Under the pieces are notes generated by a model. It was not told the origin of the DNA. It was given only the letters and a program-made list of their open reading frames with translations, and ran no database searches. 64,000 nt of DNA from Hypericum androsaemum (taxonomy: Eukaryota > Streptophyta > Magnoliopsida > Malpighiales > Hypericaceae), in NCBI GenBank assembly GCA_963995505.1, contig OZ023197.1:5860121-5924120 (forward strand). Direction: 5' to 3'. The translations under genes and the position numbers were made by a program. This document shows, in pieces, positions 11,251-23,039 of this stretch. Positions within the stretch are counted from its first letter, which is position 1; each line of letters opens with the position of its first letter.

Positions 11251-14200
11251 CTAGTGTGAATGTAATAATAGAAAAGCAACAAGATTGTCGTTAGCCACAT
11301 TGCTGAGACTTAGAATAATTAAAAGATACAAACAACTATAACCAATAATTGTTGTGGGTGATGGAGAGTGTGGTGGTGATCCGCTCCCAAATATCATTCC
11401 AAAAAAGCCATCGTCCTCGCCGCCGGACCCACCCGGGGTGGAGACACCGTTGCCGGACCCATCGGGGGTGGAAAACCCGTTGCCGGATCCGCCAGGGGTG
11501 GAGACACCGTTGCTGGGGCTGGCCCCACCACCGTTGAATCCTCCGTCGTCGTTCCTAAGTAAATAATTCAATAACCTCATTATCAATGTGATTTTCAAAC
11601 GCATCGCTAGACCAATGTATATAAATTTCCCATAAGTGAGACTTTAGGTTAGAAAACCATGCGATGAAACAGGATCCGGAGTGGACAGTAATAGACACGA
11701 AATTCAACCCGCTCTTAGAATTTTTATAACCAATGATTGAGAAAATATTCTCACCACACTTACAACTAATCTCAACAGTTTAGTGAATAATAATGAACTT
11801 CAAGTCGAAGTGGTATCAGTAAATGAGATACTCCATTGGCAACAAACAATGACATGTGAAATAACAGTGTTCCAGATTTGATAGGACTTGGATGGGAATC
11901 TTTTTGCCATTTTTAAGTCATTCTTGTTGGCCTACACTAAAGTAGATCTTTTCAAACCTTCATCCTTATGTTGCATATAAATGCTATGCTAATACCAAGG
12001 TTTAAAAAGGAAACAAGATTTTCGGTGCAAATGGCGAAAAGTGAAGCTAAATCATCTTAACTTTTCATTTTTTAAAAAGTAAATTTACACTAAGAATTAC
12101 ACCTCGTGAGAACTTAAACCCTGGACCTCCGTCAAATGATTTTACATATTGTACTGCTAGATCATTAAGTTCAACCGAGTCTAAACTAGGACCCAGGCGG
12201 ACCCTTCTGAATTACTGATTTTTGTGTGTGTATAGAACATTTTATATATAATACCTATGGTTAAAAGGGATCAAAATTCTACCCTAAATCCGATCAAAGT
12301 TGTTAACACACTCTTGATCCGTAGGGTAGGGTCGAAGGGCCACAAGATCTAATCCATGACTGATTGTTCAGTCCCGGATCTTTCTACCTTATCTAAGTGA
12401 CTTCAAGTATGGGGCTAAGAGGGTAGCCACCGTGCTAACAGATGAAACAGATGTGCTAAGAGCTAATGTCAATATTGGGACCCACAAAGTGATGAAAAAC
12501 ATGGGAGGGACCCCAAGCTTGTTTGCTAGAAAGCAGAAGAACGGAATATAACTAACTGAACTTCCAAGTCATTATTCAATTGGGTAATGTTGATCATCCT
12601 TGGGTCCAACTGAATTTATACTAATATTCATACGGTAATTCATTTACAAATGAGCTGTAAATGAATTTTTGAGATCGAAACTGGTAGGATTTATCATAAT
12701 TATACGCAAATGAAAAAAAAATAAGTTGTAAATTAACAAATGAATTTCATGATCCAAAAAAAAAAAATACTATTTCGGATTTGAAAATGAGATTGTTAAT
12801 AACTGTTTAGATACCATAACAATCAAGTCAAATGTGAAATCCTTTCGCCATGTAGCAGTCTAGGCGGTGATGATGGTGTAGTAAAGTAACAATGAGTGAG
12901 GCAACCAGAAATGGAAGACCAAAGACAACATACTCGAGTAAGGATTATATTTTCTTAGTTTATACCATCTAGTACTCGAACATCTACTAGAAAAATTAAT
13001 CTAAATTCTAGCTCGGTGGAGCCCTTGGCAAAACACTTTTGACAAAGCAATTAACATGTTTTAAAAACTTCGAACGTGAAATCTCTTAGTAAAACTAAAA
13101 CAACAATCACACTCACACTCCACTCCTCAATGAAACGTTAATAGCTCTAATGATGATTAATTAAGAGACTCTAGATCACGTCAAAGCAGCTGACAGAACA
13201 TATTGATGAACCCTTTTAGAATTTAAGCCAACATTGACATATGCCAAGATTCTGATCATGATGAATAACTAAACCCAAATCAGGCATTTCATTTCCCCTC
13301 AAAAAAAAAATCCGGCATTTCAGCAAATGCACGTACAATATGAAAATTATATATGTATATAAGTAGTTCAGAAAAATTACATTTTTACATACCATTTTAA
13401 ACTTTATCAATGATATGCATATTTAAAACACAATAAAAATTAAAATACATATAAATTATATGCATACTAATCACAATACTAGGTAATCTTTAATGATATT
13501 GGGATGATTTCATTTATATTTGAATGAATACACGAATATTATTTATATGTCTGGTACTATGAATTGTATGATTTAATTGAACACTCATATTTTGATCTAA
13601 CAAATTATTATATTTGAGATTATTTGTTAATAATTTATTTGTACATTTGGATTGAAAACATATTAAATATAAACAATTGATATTATCCAACTTAAATCTA
13701 AATTAGTTGATTTCGTATATTTCTGAATATAAACCAAAAAATAACACATGTTTCGGAGAATCCGGGATTGGAAAACATATTTAAATAGAATTGAGATTGT
13801 CACCATTTTCAAGTTATTTGAAAAAAAATCTAATACTAATAGACTAAAAAATAGATATTCTAATTTCAGACTCCGGGCCCAGAGGTGTGTCCGAGCACAT
13901 GGTCAAAAGAACCATATAAAATTAAAAACCCAAGACAAGGGATTAAAAAAAGTGACGACTCGTGCCATGTTAACCTCATTTCGAGGTTCATAGTCCAAAA
14001 GTGCTCCGTTAGCTCTCCGAACTTTTATGTATAAAATTGTTATAATTACAAAATTTAAAAAGTTATTTTTAAAGTACAACATCACATTTCAAAATCTAAT
14101 ACTAAAATTTTCCCAATGATAAATAAAGAAGAGGATATTTAGGCGGTACCTGGGGTCACCGAAGACGCCGGCGTTGAGGGTGAGCTGCTCGGCAAGTGCG

Positions 14201-17168
14201 GCGGACTTGGGCTCCAGGCTGGAGGCCTTGGCGTACTGGGAGCTGAGCCCCGCCCCCGACGGCACGAAGAATGCCCCATTTACCATTATGTCCCCGTCCG
14301 TCCTCCAGTTCCACCCGTCCCACTCCCCCTCGTCTGTCTCCACCCGCTTCGTTACCTGCTCCCCACACCAACCAACCCCCCATAATAAAACACACTCGTT
14401 ATCGCCCAAAATAGACGGATAATAATAATAATAATTCGAACTCAAAATTTTTTGATTAAGTTAACGCTTATTGGTAATAGACGATTATATTATACACAAC
14501 GTAAAGGGAGATAGACTACATTACAGGTTTGTCTTGGAATTATATAATTAGGTCAACAAAATAAGGTGTGATGCCCTTTCTATTCGGTTCCTAGTGTATT
14601 ATTTCTTTTGTGAAATCAAATCATTAGGGCTGGTGATTACGAAAGCAACTTGTATAGACTTATAAAATCGCAAGTTGCGGTTAGAAAATCGACGATTATG
14701 ATTAATTCGTGCAAAAACCCTACCTTTTATTTATAAAAAATTGAAGTTAATATTTTTTTACCTTAAAAAAATTAAATGTTGTATTTTATATTGAATCTTA
14801 TTTAATTTAGAGACGGCCCTATAATGCAAACATGAACAAGAAAAAAAAAGGTATGATAACCACCACGGAAAGAGAAACTTTTACGGCTAATAGACCACCG
14901 CCGTATTTGTTTTAAAAAAGTCTAAATTTATGATAACTTTTTGCCTTATGCCTATATTAAAAAACTTGCACGGGTTGTGTCGTTTTGCAAAGTTCACTCT
15001 AGCAATCACATTTTTTTTAATCAAGTATCTTGTATTTTTCATTTACTTTTTATTAAAGAATTTATTCAAATTCACATTTTATAACGATGAAATGATATAT
15101 CTAAAAAGTCAAACTACATAATATGTGAGTAAATTTTTCCAGGAAAAAAAACCAAATGGAGGTCCATTTCATTGTCCAAATCTTACAAATCCAAGTGGGT
15201 TCGTGGGCATACCTTTTTCACGTTGTTCCCTAATTATATTGGCAACCATTTTCAAAAGGATAGTTATGTTCGTACCAATTATGACAATGCATGACAACAA
15301 AAAAACCATAGCTGATGTGGACCAACATTACACACTAAAAAAGGCTTTTAAGTTTTTTATTTAATCTAAGTTCGAACCAGATATCATATTTAAAAATGGT
15401 AAAAATATTTCAAGAATATAAATTCGAAACTCTCTTGTTAATTTAGTATAATGCTGATTTATAGATTTAAGTGATCATGAGTAACTTTTTTATTTGCATA
15501 GGTTAGGAGTTAGATAATTAAAACTTGAAAAAAGTTCATTTTGGTACTTTGTGGTATCGAAAAAAATTACTTAAGTACTCTATGGTTTAAAACCTATCAA
15601 TTATGTCAAACTTATTTTAATTAAAATAATTAGAGGTTTAGGGAGTTGTCCGTACCCTGCCCGACCATCTGGCATCATTTTATGTACGACGTAGCATGCC
15701 ACTACAAGATGGACAGGCAGGGCACGGACAACTACCCAACCTCTAATTAATTTTAATTAAAATATATTTGACTCAATTGATGAATTTTAAATTACGTATT
15801 ACTTAAATAACTTTTCGTGATACCAAGGATCCTTCAAACTTTTCAATAAGTTGATCAAGACGCGCCACCGGTCAGAGAGTAGGCCCCACAATCATCCATC
15901 CCCGAAGTCTCAAGCAACACAAAGAAGAAAACTGAAAAAGAACCGTCGAAAAGGGACGAACCTCCTTGGCGTTAGGATCGGCGGGAGCGGAATAGCGGTT
16001 ACCCTGGCTGTTAATGGTGGGCCCCGCGCTACCACCAATGGCGTACATCTCCCACGACGTGAAGTCATTATTCACCACGTGTATGTAGCCCCTCCGGCAC
16101 CGGGGCATCCGCTGCACCAGCGCCTCCCCGAACCGGTTAAACGCGATGGTCACCTGCATCCCCGAGTCCAGCACGTACCGGTCGTTGTGCCCGAGGAGCA
16201 TCACCTCGTTGTGGTGTGAGAAGTAGCAGTTCGAGACGGTTATCGCCGTGGACCCCATGATCGCGTCCACCAGCCCGTCCGCGCAGTTGGACAGCGTGCA
16301 GTGGTCGATCCAGATGCTCCGGGACCCGAATATCGAGATCCCGTCCCCGTCCGACCTCCCCCGCCAACCCACGTGGGTCGGGGAGGAGGCGACGATGGTG
16401 TTCCCGGAGGGCTTGCAGCCGGAGACTTGGACGTTGTGGATGATGACGTGGGAGATGTACTGGAGGGTGAGGCATCCGTGGCCGGTGATCCGGACCACGG
16501 CGCCTCGCCCGTCCACGGTTTTGTAGCTGTTGAAGATGAGCTCGTGCTTGAGGACGATGGTCATGGAGGAGGAGAAGACGATCCAGAGTGGCTCGTCCTG
16601 TATGACCCCGAACCGGAGGGTTCCTGGGGTGGGGTGTGCCGCGTCCCGGTCGGACGAGTCCGTCACCACGTAGATCTGCCCGCCCTTCCCGCCGAGCGCG
16701 CCTGCCCCAAACCCGATGGAGCAGTCCGCTAGGCGCTGGCGGTTTGTGGTGGCCCAGTTCGGGTCGCAACGCCAGCAGTCGTCGATCGGGTTGCCCGTCT
16801 GGCATTGGTCATTTACTTGGAGGAGTAGTTCCCTTCTTGCTACGGATGTCTTGATTCTCCTGCAAGACAGAGACACCAAAATGCGGGTTAATTTTAGTCG
16901 CTAGCCCGATTAATCTAGCTTCTAGTTGGCATGGCTCGTGAGCGGATAGACTCATGAACCTCTAACAAATTGGAAATGTGTCAAGAAGTCGGTGGCCCAA
17001 CTAATTTAGGTTTGAGTTGGCTTACCTCTGTACATCTTCAACAACGGCTTCAGGATCCGGGTGTTGGTGTGGGAGGGTGAGATTCAGAGTGAGAGTTGCT
17101 TCAATGAGGAGCAGAGGAGGGGCGAGGAAGCAGCAGATTAGGAGAATGCAGGTGCCAGGAAGCGTCAT
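11251..17168 (-). CDS. PMR6-like pectate lyase, predicted GPI-anchored
   Basis: Cell-wall enzyme cleaving de-esterified homogalacturonan by calcium-dependent beta-elimination (PL1 family). Minus-strand exons: 17168-17026, 16859-15962, 14355-14150 and 11554-11251; phases fit and give 516 residues. Residues 1-23 form a signal peptide ([18 protein letters not shown]). The catalytic beta-helix carries CWRCDPNW (76-83), [11 protein letters not shown] (217-227), WIDHC (231-235), [11 protein letters not shown] (242-252), [10 protein letters not shown] (263-272) and QRMPRCRRG (297-305). The last exon adds three 11-residue Gly/Ser/Pro repeats (STPGGSGNG type) and a hydrophobic end ([14 protein letters not shown]), the layout of a GPI signal as in Arabidopsis PMR6. 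A KEV junction supports exon 2 to 3 (donor GTTCGT is weak). The intron of 2.6 kb before exon 4 makes that join the least certain part, but the AG|G phase restores Arg exactly. Confidence 0.88.
11403..11515 (-). repeat. 33-bp coding repeat in pectate lyase exon 4
   Basis: About three tandem units of 33 bp encode [15 protein letters not shown] peptides. They form a flexible spacer between the catalytic domain and the predicted GPI attachment region. The high GC content contrasts with the AT-rich flanks. Confidence 0.75.
11555..14149 (-). other. Long third intron of the pectate lyase gene
   Basis: AT-rich, non-coding sequence of 2.6 kb between exon 3 (donor AG|GTACC) and exon 4 (acceptor TTACTTAG). 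It contains poly-A/T tracts and unclassifiable old repeat DNA; no coding region is seen. If the join is wrong, exon 3 would run on for only a few codons. Confidence 0.6.
15521..15850. mobile_element. Foldback MITE in pectate lyase intron 2
   Basis: The 330-bp segment is nearly a perfect inverted repeat. The left arm (TTTGGTACTTTGTGGTATCG, then AATTAGAGGTTTAGGGAGTTG, then TCCGTACCCTGCC) is mirrored on the right by GGCAGGGCACGGACAACT, CCAACCTCTAATTAATT and CGTGATACCAAGGA. The arms are about 150 bases with a short loop near 15670-15690. It lies wholly inside the intron between pectate lyase exons 2 and 3 and has no coding capacity. Family not assigned. Confidence 0.8.
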
Positions 17169-17573
17169 TGTAGCAGAGATTGAAGTAAATTTGAATGTTG
17201 GGTTTAGGGTTTTTTGTGTTGTTGCTTCCCCTGGGAGAGAGAAGCAGAGGAGGGGCTCCGCTCCTTTTCCTGGGACGATGTCCTTTATTGATCTTCAGTG
17301 CTCATAAAGGAAGGAATAAGACAAGACAAAAAAAGACTTGGGAGGCTGCCTGCCAGGTTTAGGATAATGTGATGTGTTTATATAATACAAAGGAGGAAGA
17401 TTAGTATAATGTGACGTGGATTAGTATAATTAAGGATTTCCATGTTGGGTTTAGGGGTTGGGATTCTTGGGAAGTAATTCAAGGATTCAATGGGAAGAAA
17501 GGACGGACGGAGGGGAAAGAATGGTCGCTGTGACTAGGACAGCCATGAGAAATAATTACATTTTGGTTTATAC
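17169..17573. other. Upstream region of the pectate lyase gene
   Basis: This is the 5' UTR and promoter side of the minus-strand pectate lyase gene. The first 120 bases are CT-rich on the gene strand, as is common in plant leaders. I could not fix a TATA box or transcription start. Confidence 0.4.
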
Positions 17574-17998
17574 AATAATTTTAAAATATGGGTTTTCGTA
17601 CGGGCTGGATTTTGTCCTTTTTAGTTTGTTCGGTCCGACCGGTTGGATCACTGATCAGACCAGACATTTTTTAATTTTTTTACCATTATTCGAATAATAT
17701 GTAGACTAAATAGTCAAAATATAGGTTTCAAAATCCACATTTTAGAAATATCAACCAATTTATAACTTATAAAATCTATTTTTCTTTGTTGATTTAGAGA
17801 AATTGAGCATATGATACGACTTTTTTGTTTAAATTTTTGCTGATTTGGATAAAATCTTGTCACACCTGGCGATTTTAGTAAAAAATTAGTACGAACTACT
17901 CGGTCCGACCGGATTATAGGTGGTCCGACCAGAGGCCTTTTTAACCCTAAAACCAGGCCGCTCTTCTGAATGATTTGCGGTCCGACTTTTAAAACTAT
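17574..17998. mobile_element. Non-autonomous TIR element with perfect 9-bp target duplication
   Basis: A 425-bp non-coding element flanked by the direct repeat GGTTTATAC (17565-17573 and 17999-18007). Ends are AATAATTTTAAAATATGG and CTTTTAAAACTAT, forming imperfect inverted termini. The interior carries GGTCCGACCGG motifs at both sides and a core with CATATGATACGAC. A homologous copy in opposite orientation lies at 46035-46416. A 9-bp duplication is typical of Mutator-like elements; superfamily assignment is inference. Confidence 0.8.
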
Positions 17999-18007
17999 GG
18001 TTTATAC

Positions 18008-19220
18008 CACCGCTATCTGAACCACTATGCGGATTAATCCAGAACACTATTGCGTAATCAAATACTCGAATTCAAGAATTGGTTAAACTAGAATAATGCA
18101 TTCGACAGTTGATCCAAATATTCATTTGTCCATGAGACATAATTTGGAGAAGGGGAATTAGATTTCCCATTTTTTCTCTCACTTTTTTGTCGCAAAAAAA
18201 TGATTTTGTAATAAAAAATGTAGAATACATTTTAGTTCTTGTGGTGTTTGCGAAAAGGTGAGAAATGGGCTTTATCCCAAAATTGCACAAAGTTCTAACC
18301 CTAAATTGTCATTTACCTGGAAAACTTTAGTTTATTGCTTTTGTCCGGGATAAAAGATTCGTTGTTGTATGGCTGCAAGTATCTATTACATATTGTGTAT
18401 ATAACTCTTTACAAAAAAGCCCCTCCACATGGACTGATGGAGACAAGAAAACAATTCAACTTTGTCCATGGTGGAATTCTAATAAGTGTTGCAGCTTTTC
18501 ACTTTTAGCAGTTTACAGGGGCCAAAAAGTTCGCAATTTCCATAAAATGTTCGCTTTTCCGGTAATTTTTTTGCCAAAATTTTCCGGTAAATTGCATTTC
18601 CACGATGTTCTTCAGCCTTCAAGGAAGTGGTTTTTGTTGTGTATTCACTAGGGTTTTCCAAAATTTTGCTATTCATTGCATAAGCTAAATCTGGCATACT
18701 CATAACAAACATCAAAAACCTAATTACACAATAGAATATGTGTGATAATCGTAAAATTGATTTGCAAAAATCGATGATCTGATGGTAATCTGTAGGTCCA
18801 ATAAGCAACTTCAGAGAGGTGAATCAAGTTGATAACAATTTTACCAACTTTTTCGGCACGTAGTCAATAAGCATAAACGAGAGTAAGGATAGAGATATTT
18901 GACAACAGATGTATAGTGGTTCAGCTCAGGTCCACTCGAGACTACATCTATTCTTCAACCGTCCTCTTGCCTTTTTATTGCTCCGAATAAAAACAACAAG
19001 AAAAATCACAAGTTTTCACGTTTCACTTGCAACCTTACAACCTTAGCTTCGACGGACTACGGTTAGCCACCAACCTTTCAGCTTTGCATGCAATCTAGAG
19101 ACCTTTTCAATTGTTGCTTTCACAAATATACTTCTCAGCAATTCACACAGAAGTCGAGCAAGTATCCTAAGACAATAATTTTCTATAAACGCTTCTTGTC
19201 TTAACACGGTGATCTCAGTC
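18008..19220. other. Repeat-derived intergenic DNA
   Basis: No recognisable gene. Short open frames on both strands lack family resemblance. The sequence near 18810-19200 has the feel of retroelement-derived DNA, but I could not define its ends. Confidence 0.4.
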
Positions 19221-19661
19221 TGACATAGAATAGCGGAAGCAAAAAATAAAAAATAAAGAGGATATGACAAATTTGATGTGAAAACTGACTGGATAGTTTC
19301 TCTAGACCGAAATGGGCATGATGCAAGCCTATCAATCAAGGTTGTCCACGGGGACGGCCGACAAGGGCAAAGATAACTAGAGATATAATTCTCTTTGTAG
19401 AGAATAATCCACCTCTCAAATATTAAAGACAAAGTCTTTCTTGAGTAAACACTCAATACTATCAAATTTTATATCATTCATAACATAATCTAAGAGCTAA
19501 CAACTCGTGTATAGAACTAGGGTTAATTTCAAAATCCTAAATAGCTTAAAACACCTTATTAACACATAAATAATATAGAATTGTAAATAAAGACCTCGCA
19601 GGGTCAAACCAAAGTAGCTAGATAAATATCCAATAAAGTAAAACATATCGTGCCTACATCA
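19221..19661 (-). repeat. 3' LTR of the 2.5-kb element
   Basis: This is the minus-strand 3' LTR, paired with 21261-21698. Shared blocks include GATAGTTTCTCTAGAC, ATCCACCTCTCAAATATTAA and TATCATTCATAACATAATCT. It ends TG...CA with near-palindromic 8-bp termini. Confidence 0.85.
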
Positions 19662-19975
19662 GGCTTCCCCTCGAGAATGAGCTTGTCCTCAAGCGGCTGG
19701 ATACGATGATGTGCAAGCGACTAACACACGTCCATTGCAGAAAATCACCATAAAGCTAATAAATGTACTCGAATGTCGTGCATGTACTTGGTATATTTTA
19801 CTCTAACATAATAAGTATTTGGAGCTCAAAACAACATTACACACACACGGTGGAAAATAGTTCTTTGACACTCTTTCCAATAGACTTCAGGTTATACCAA
19901 ATTGATCAAATAAAAACCAAGAATGTAGTCAAAATGATCAATTCGTAGAAAGTCAATATGTGGAATCTGATAATC

Positions 19976-20326
19976 CTAGATCAAGGGATCAACCTCATAA
20001 ACAATAACTCCATCATCAAATCCACTATTAGTCAAAGTTGTATATTGCTTCATGTCAATAACATCAAGAATACATGAGTCATCAAATAACTCAATCAATG
20101 AATATAATGATGCTTCAGACTCATTAAAATATTTCTCATCAAATAAACCCTCGTCAAATTCACTAAACTCTCTTCGAGTAAAAGTCTCATCAACCATTCG
20201 AACAATCTCATGATCAAGAACTTCACTAGCAAAACTATCAATACGAGCATGATAAGAATCCCAAAAGTAATCCCACTTTTCTCCAGGAAGATTAAGAACT
20301 TCATTAGCATCATTAGGAGAGCTCAT
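19976..20326 (-). CDS. 116-residue acidic open frame inside the LTR element
   Basis: This open frame begins MSSPNDANEVLNLPGEKWDYFW and lies in the interior of the non-autonomous element, in the element's own orientation. It is strongly acidic and has no motif I recognise: no zinc knuckle, protease or reverse transcriptase signature. It may be a remnant of a Pol or gag region or a chance frame. No function is proposed. Confidence 0.25.
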   Translation of the reverse strand: MSSPNDANEVLNLPGEKWDYFWDSYHARIDSFASEVLDHEIVRMVDETFTRREFSEFDEGLFDEKYFNESEASLYSLIELFDDSCILDVIDMKQYTTLTNSGFDDGVIVYEVDPLI

Positions 20327-21260
20327 ATACCAAAAAATCTCTTATTGTGATCCATCGAGATATCCCCTTTTTACCTTGTCATTGTCTATGAACTTGTAAT
20401 CTACTCCATCAATAAAAGATATCATCTTGTGATCTGAATATCGTAAATTACAATTGAGCAGATTCTGAAATATTCTTTTGATGAAAATATAAATCAATAT
20501 CCACAAGCCAATTGATGAAGTCATATTTCTGAATTCATCTATCAAGAATATGAATATCACTCGCTAAAGGTATATAGATCATAATCGGATTGCATATAAC
20601 CATGTTCACCCTTAAATCTAACATCAATTTAACCCAAAACAGACTAATCTAAAAAAAACCTTGAAACTACTCAGACCGGCATGTGATTTTAACCTTCTGG
20701 CAAATATTCAATTCAGTTCATGATCTGCAAACATTCATATTTAGTCCTCGAAGTTCAGTTTAGAATTATTCCCACAACTTAGAAAAATTCTGTTACAATC
20801 CTCAATTCCCAAATCATCAAAATCAGAAACCCTAAATAGGGGGGGTGTTGGAGGAATGAAACCGAAAACCACCACAAGGGGCAGCAGAAGGCGGCTGGGT
20901 GGGGTCGGCCAGATGGTGGGCTCATCTGGGAGTCGCATCGGTCTTCTCTTAGAAACCCCAGTTGGGTTATCTTCTCAAAAATGGACCCGCGACGGTGAAT
21001 GACTGAGACGGCCGAACTGAGAACAGCGGGACAAAGGTGAAACATCGAGGCAGCTAGAGAGATCCTGGGACGACATCAGACTCTGGGATGGTGCCAACTG
21101 GAAGTGACTGCGCCTGGTGGAACTCCCTTGCAAAACCCTAAATCAGGATTCTTCACTCTTTTTTTTTTCAATTTTCTTTTCAATTTTTCTCAAAACTTGG
21201 AATCAAACACGAACAAGCAGATCGAACTCTAAACATGATGAAAAAAGCTCTGATATCACC

Positions 21261-21698
21261 TGACGTAGTGTAGCCGAAGCGAAGATTAAAAATAAAGAGA
21301 ATATGATAGATTCGATGTGAAAACTACTTGGATAGTTTCTCTAGACTGAAAGGGGCATGATGCAACACCTAGCAATCAAGGTTATCCACGGAGACTGGAG
21401 AGAAGGGCAAAGATAACTAGAGATGTAAACTTCTCTGGAGAGAAGAATCCACCTCTCAAATATTAAAGATAAAGTCTTTCCTGAATAAACACTCAAATAC
21501 TATCAAATTCTATATCATTCATAACATAATCTAAGAGCTAATAACCTTATATAGAGCTAGGGTTAATTCTAGAATCCTAAATAGCTTAAAACACATAATT
21601 AACTCATAAATAATAATCTGTAGATAAAGACATTGCAGGGTCAAACCAAAATAACTAGATAAATATCCAATAAACTAAAGTATATCGTGCCTACGTCA
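21261..21698 (-). repeat. 5' LTR of the 2.5-kb element
   Basis: Minus-strand 5' LTR, adjacent to the primer-binding site at 21258-21247. Differences from its partner LTR are spread along its length and include small indels. Confidence 0.85.
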
Positions 21699-23030
21699 AC
21701 TTCTCTCTTTGAATGTATGTGTTTAGCTTTTTGCTTTGATTGTATCTTTGAATGGTTGATCACGAACATAGTTTCTTTCTTCTTTATCTTCGACATCTAT
21801 TTATAGGATCATGGTTCTCTCTCTTTTTTCTTTGAACTTCACGCCAAACTAGTTTTCAAAATTTCTTTTTTTTACGTCCTAGTCATATTGTAGTTGTTGG
21901 AGGAAAATGCTTCCCTAGTTGCCGTAGCCACCAACTTTTCTTCCAAAGCTAGATGAGATAACTTCTTAATTGGAGATATTTTTATCTATATAGATCTGTA
22001 TAATAAAGACATAAAAGCACTCCAATTTTCTATATTGTATTGGGTTATATTAATTTCACATAATCTCAATTTAAGCATTTGTATATTGGATAATAGATTC
22101 GTTCATCTTAGGTATAAACCTCCTTCCCTCGACTGCCGAGATGATTAAAATACTCTTCTCAAAGTTGATCATTTTTATGCAGAGAAAAGACACTTAATCC
22201 ACCGAGTTTCCTAGCTAATGGACAAACTTATTCGCTAGATAAAAGCATTAATCTTCTTTCCTCCCTGGTCTCGGCGAGGTTCAAATTTGACTTTGCCCTT
22301 GGGATAATTATTTAGTCAACTAGTCACATCAAGCCTAACTTAACCAAGTTTCTTAAGCTAATGATAAGAACTAAACTTATGATTTACTCACCAACTAAAG
22401 TCATAAAACTAGTTTCTCCCGAGTTAAAATGTGAGTTTCGAACTGACTAGTGAAACACTAGGATATATCAGACAATATGTTTATAACTTCAAACCCGAAT
22501 AAACTAAGTCAATGAACTAAGTTACTCGCCTAACACTTAACCAAGTTTAGACATGATCTATGACTGTTCTCTCAATATACTAGACTTATTCTTTTGCATG
22601 ACTAATATAGTATAGCACTCTCGATAACTTTGCTTAGTACTCGTGCACTAGTATGTTTAGCCTTTTCCAAACTGATCTAACCAAATTATGATATACACTT
22701 AATCAAAAGTCTATGAACATCTTCAATCTGTTCCTTTTTTATACGGCAACTTCCTATTAGAATTTAGTTAAGGCTCTCCCTTAGTTTATGCCTTTGAGGC
22801 TTCCCCTATCATCATGCTCTTCCTGTCTATGTGCACTCAACAAACCATATTAGATTAATTATGCAAGACACCAGTCAAACATATATCAATTAAGCATAAC
22901 AGATATGGCAGTTGAAATAACCAAGCATAGTAGTAGAGGAGATAATAAATTGTAGCCTAAGTGACGTGAAATTTTTCATCCTAGGCTTAAAATAAGATCA
23001 CTATATATTCAAAAGGCTTTATGAGGTGGG
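21699..23030. other. Repeat-rich intergenic DNA
   Basis: No gene or complete element recognised. Many short stop-rich frames; composition like old retroelement DNA. Confidence 0.4.
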
Positions 23031-23039
23031 GTTTGATCA

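Larger units (their letters stand above)
19221..21698 (-). mobile_element. Non-autonomous LTR retrotransposon (gypsy-like remnant)
   Basis: Two direct repeats, 19221-19661 (441 bp) and 21261-21698 (438 bp), begin TGACGTAG/TGACATAG and end CTACGTCA/CTACATCA. Reading the minus strand, the 5' LTR (21698-21261) is followed after GG by TGATATCAGAGC (21258-21247), an 11/12 match to the initiator-Met tRNA primer-binding site. A purine-rich CTCGAGGGGAAGCC (19675-19662) precedes the 3' LTR. Just before it the frame reads LEDKLILEGKPDV, resembling the C-terminal end of gypsy Pol, so the 1.6-kb interior seems to be a deletion derivative. LTRs differ at many sites, so it is not recent. The flanking 5 bases (CAGTC, ACTTC) do not match. 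Confidence 0.85.

Noticed and set aside
11349..11566. Small plus-strand frames rich in Pro opposite pectate lyase exon 4
   Set aside because: The minus-strand frame joins exon 3 in phase and gives the GPI-type tail, so the plus-strand frames are shadows.
16137..16805. Arg/Pro/His-rich frames overlapping pectate lyase exon 2 on both strands
   Set aside because: They are shadows of the GC-rich exon, whose correct frame contains all pectate lyase motifs.
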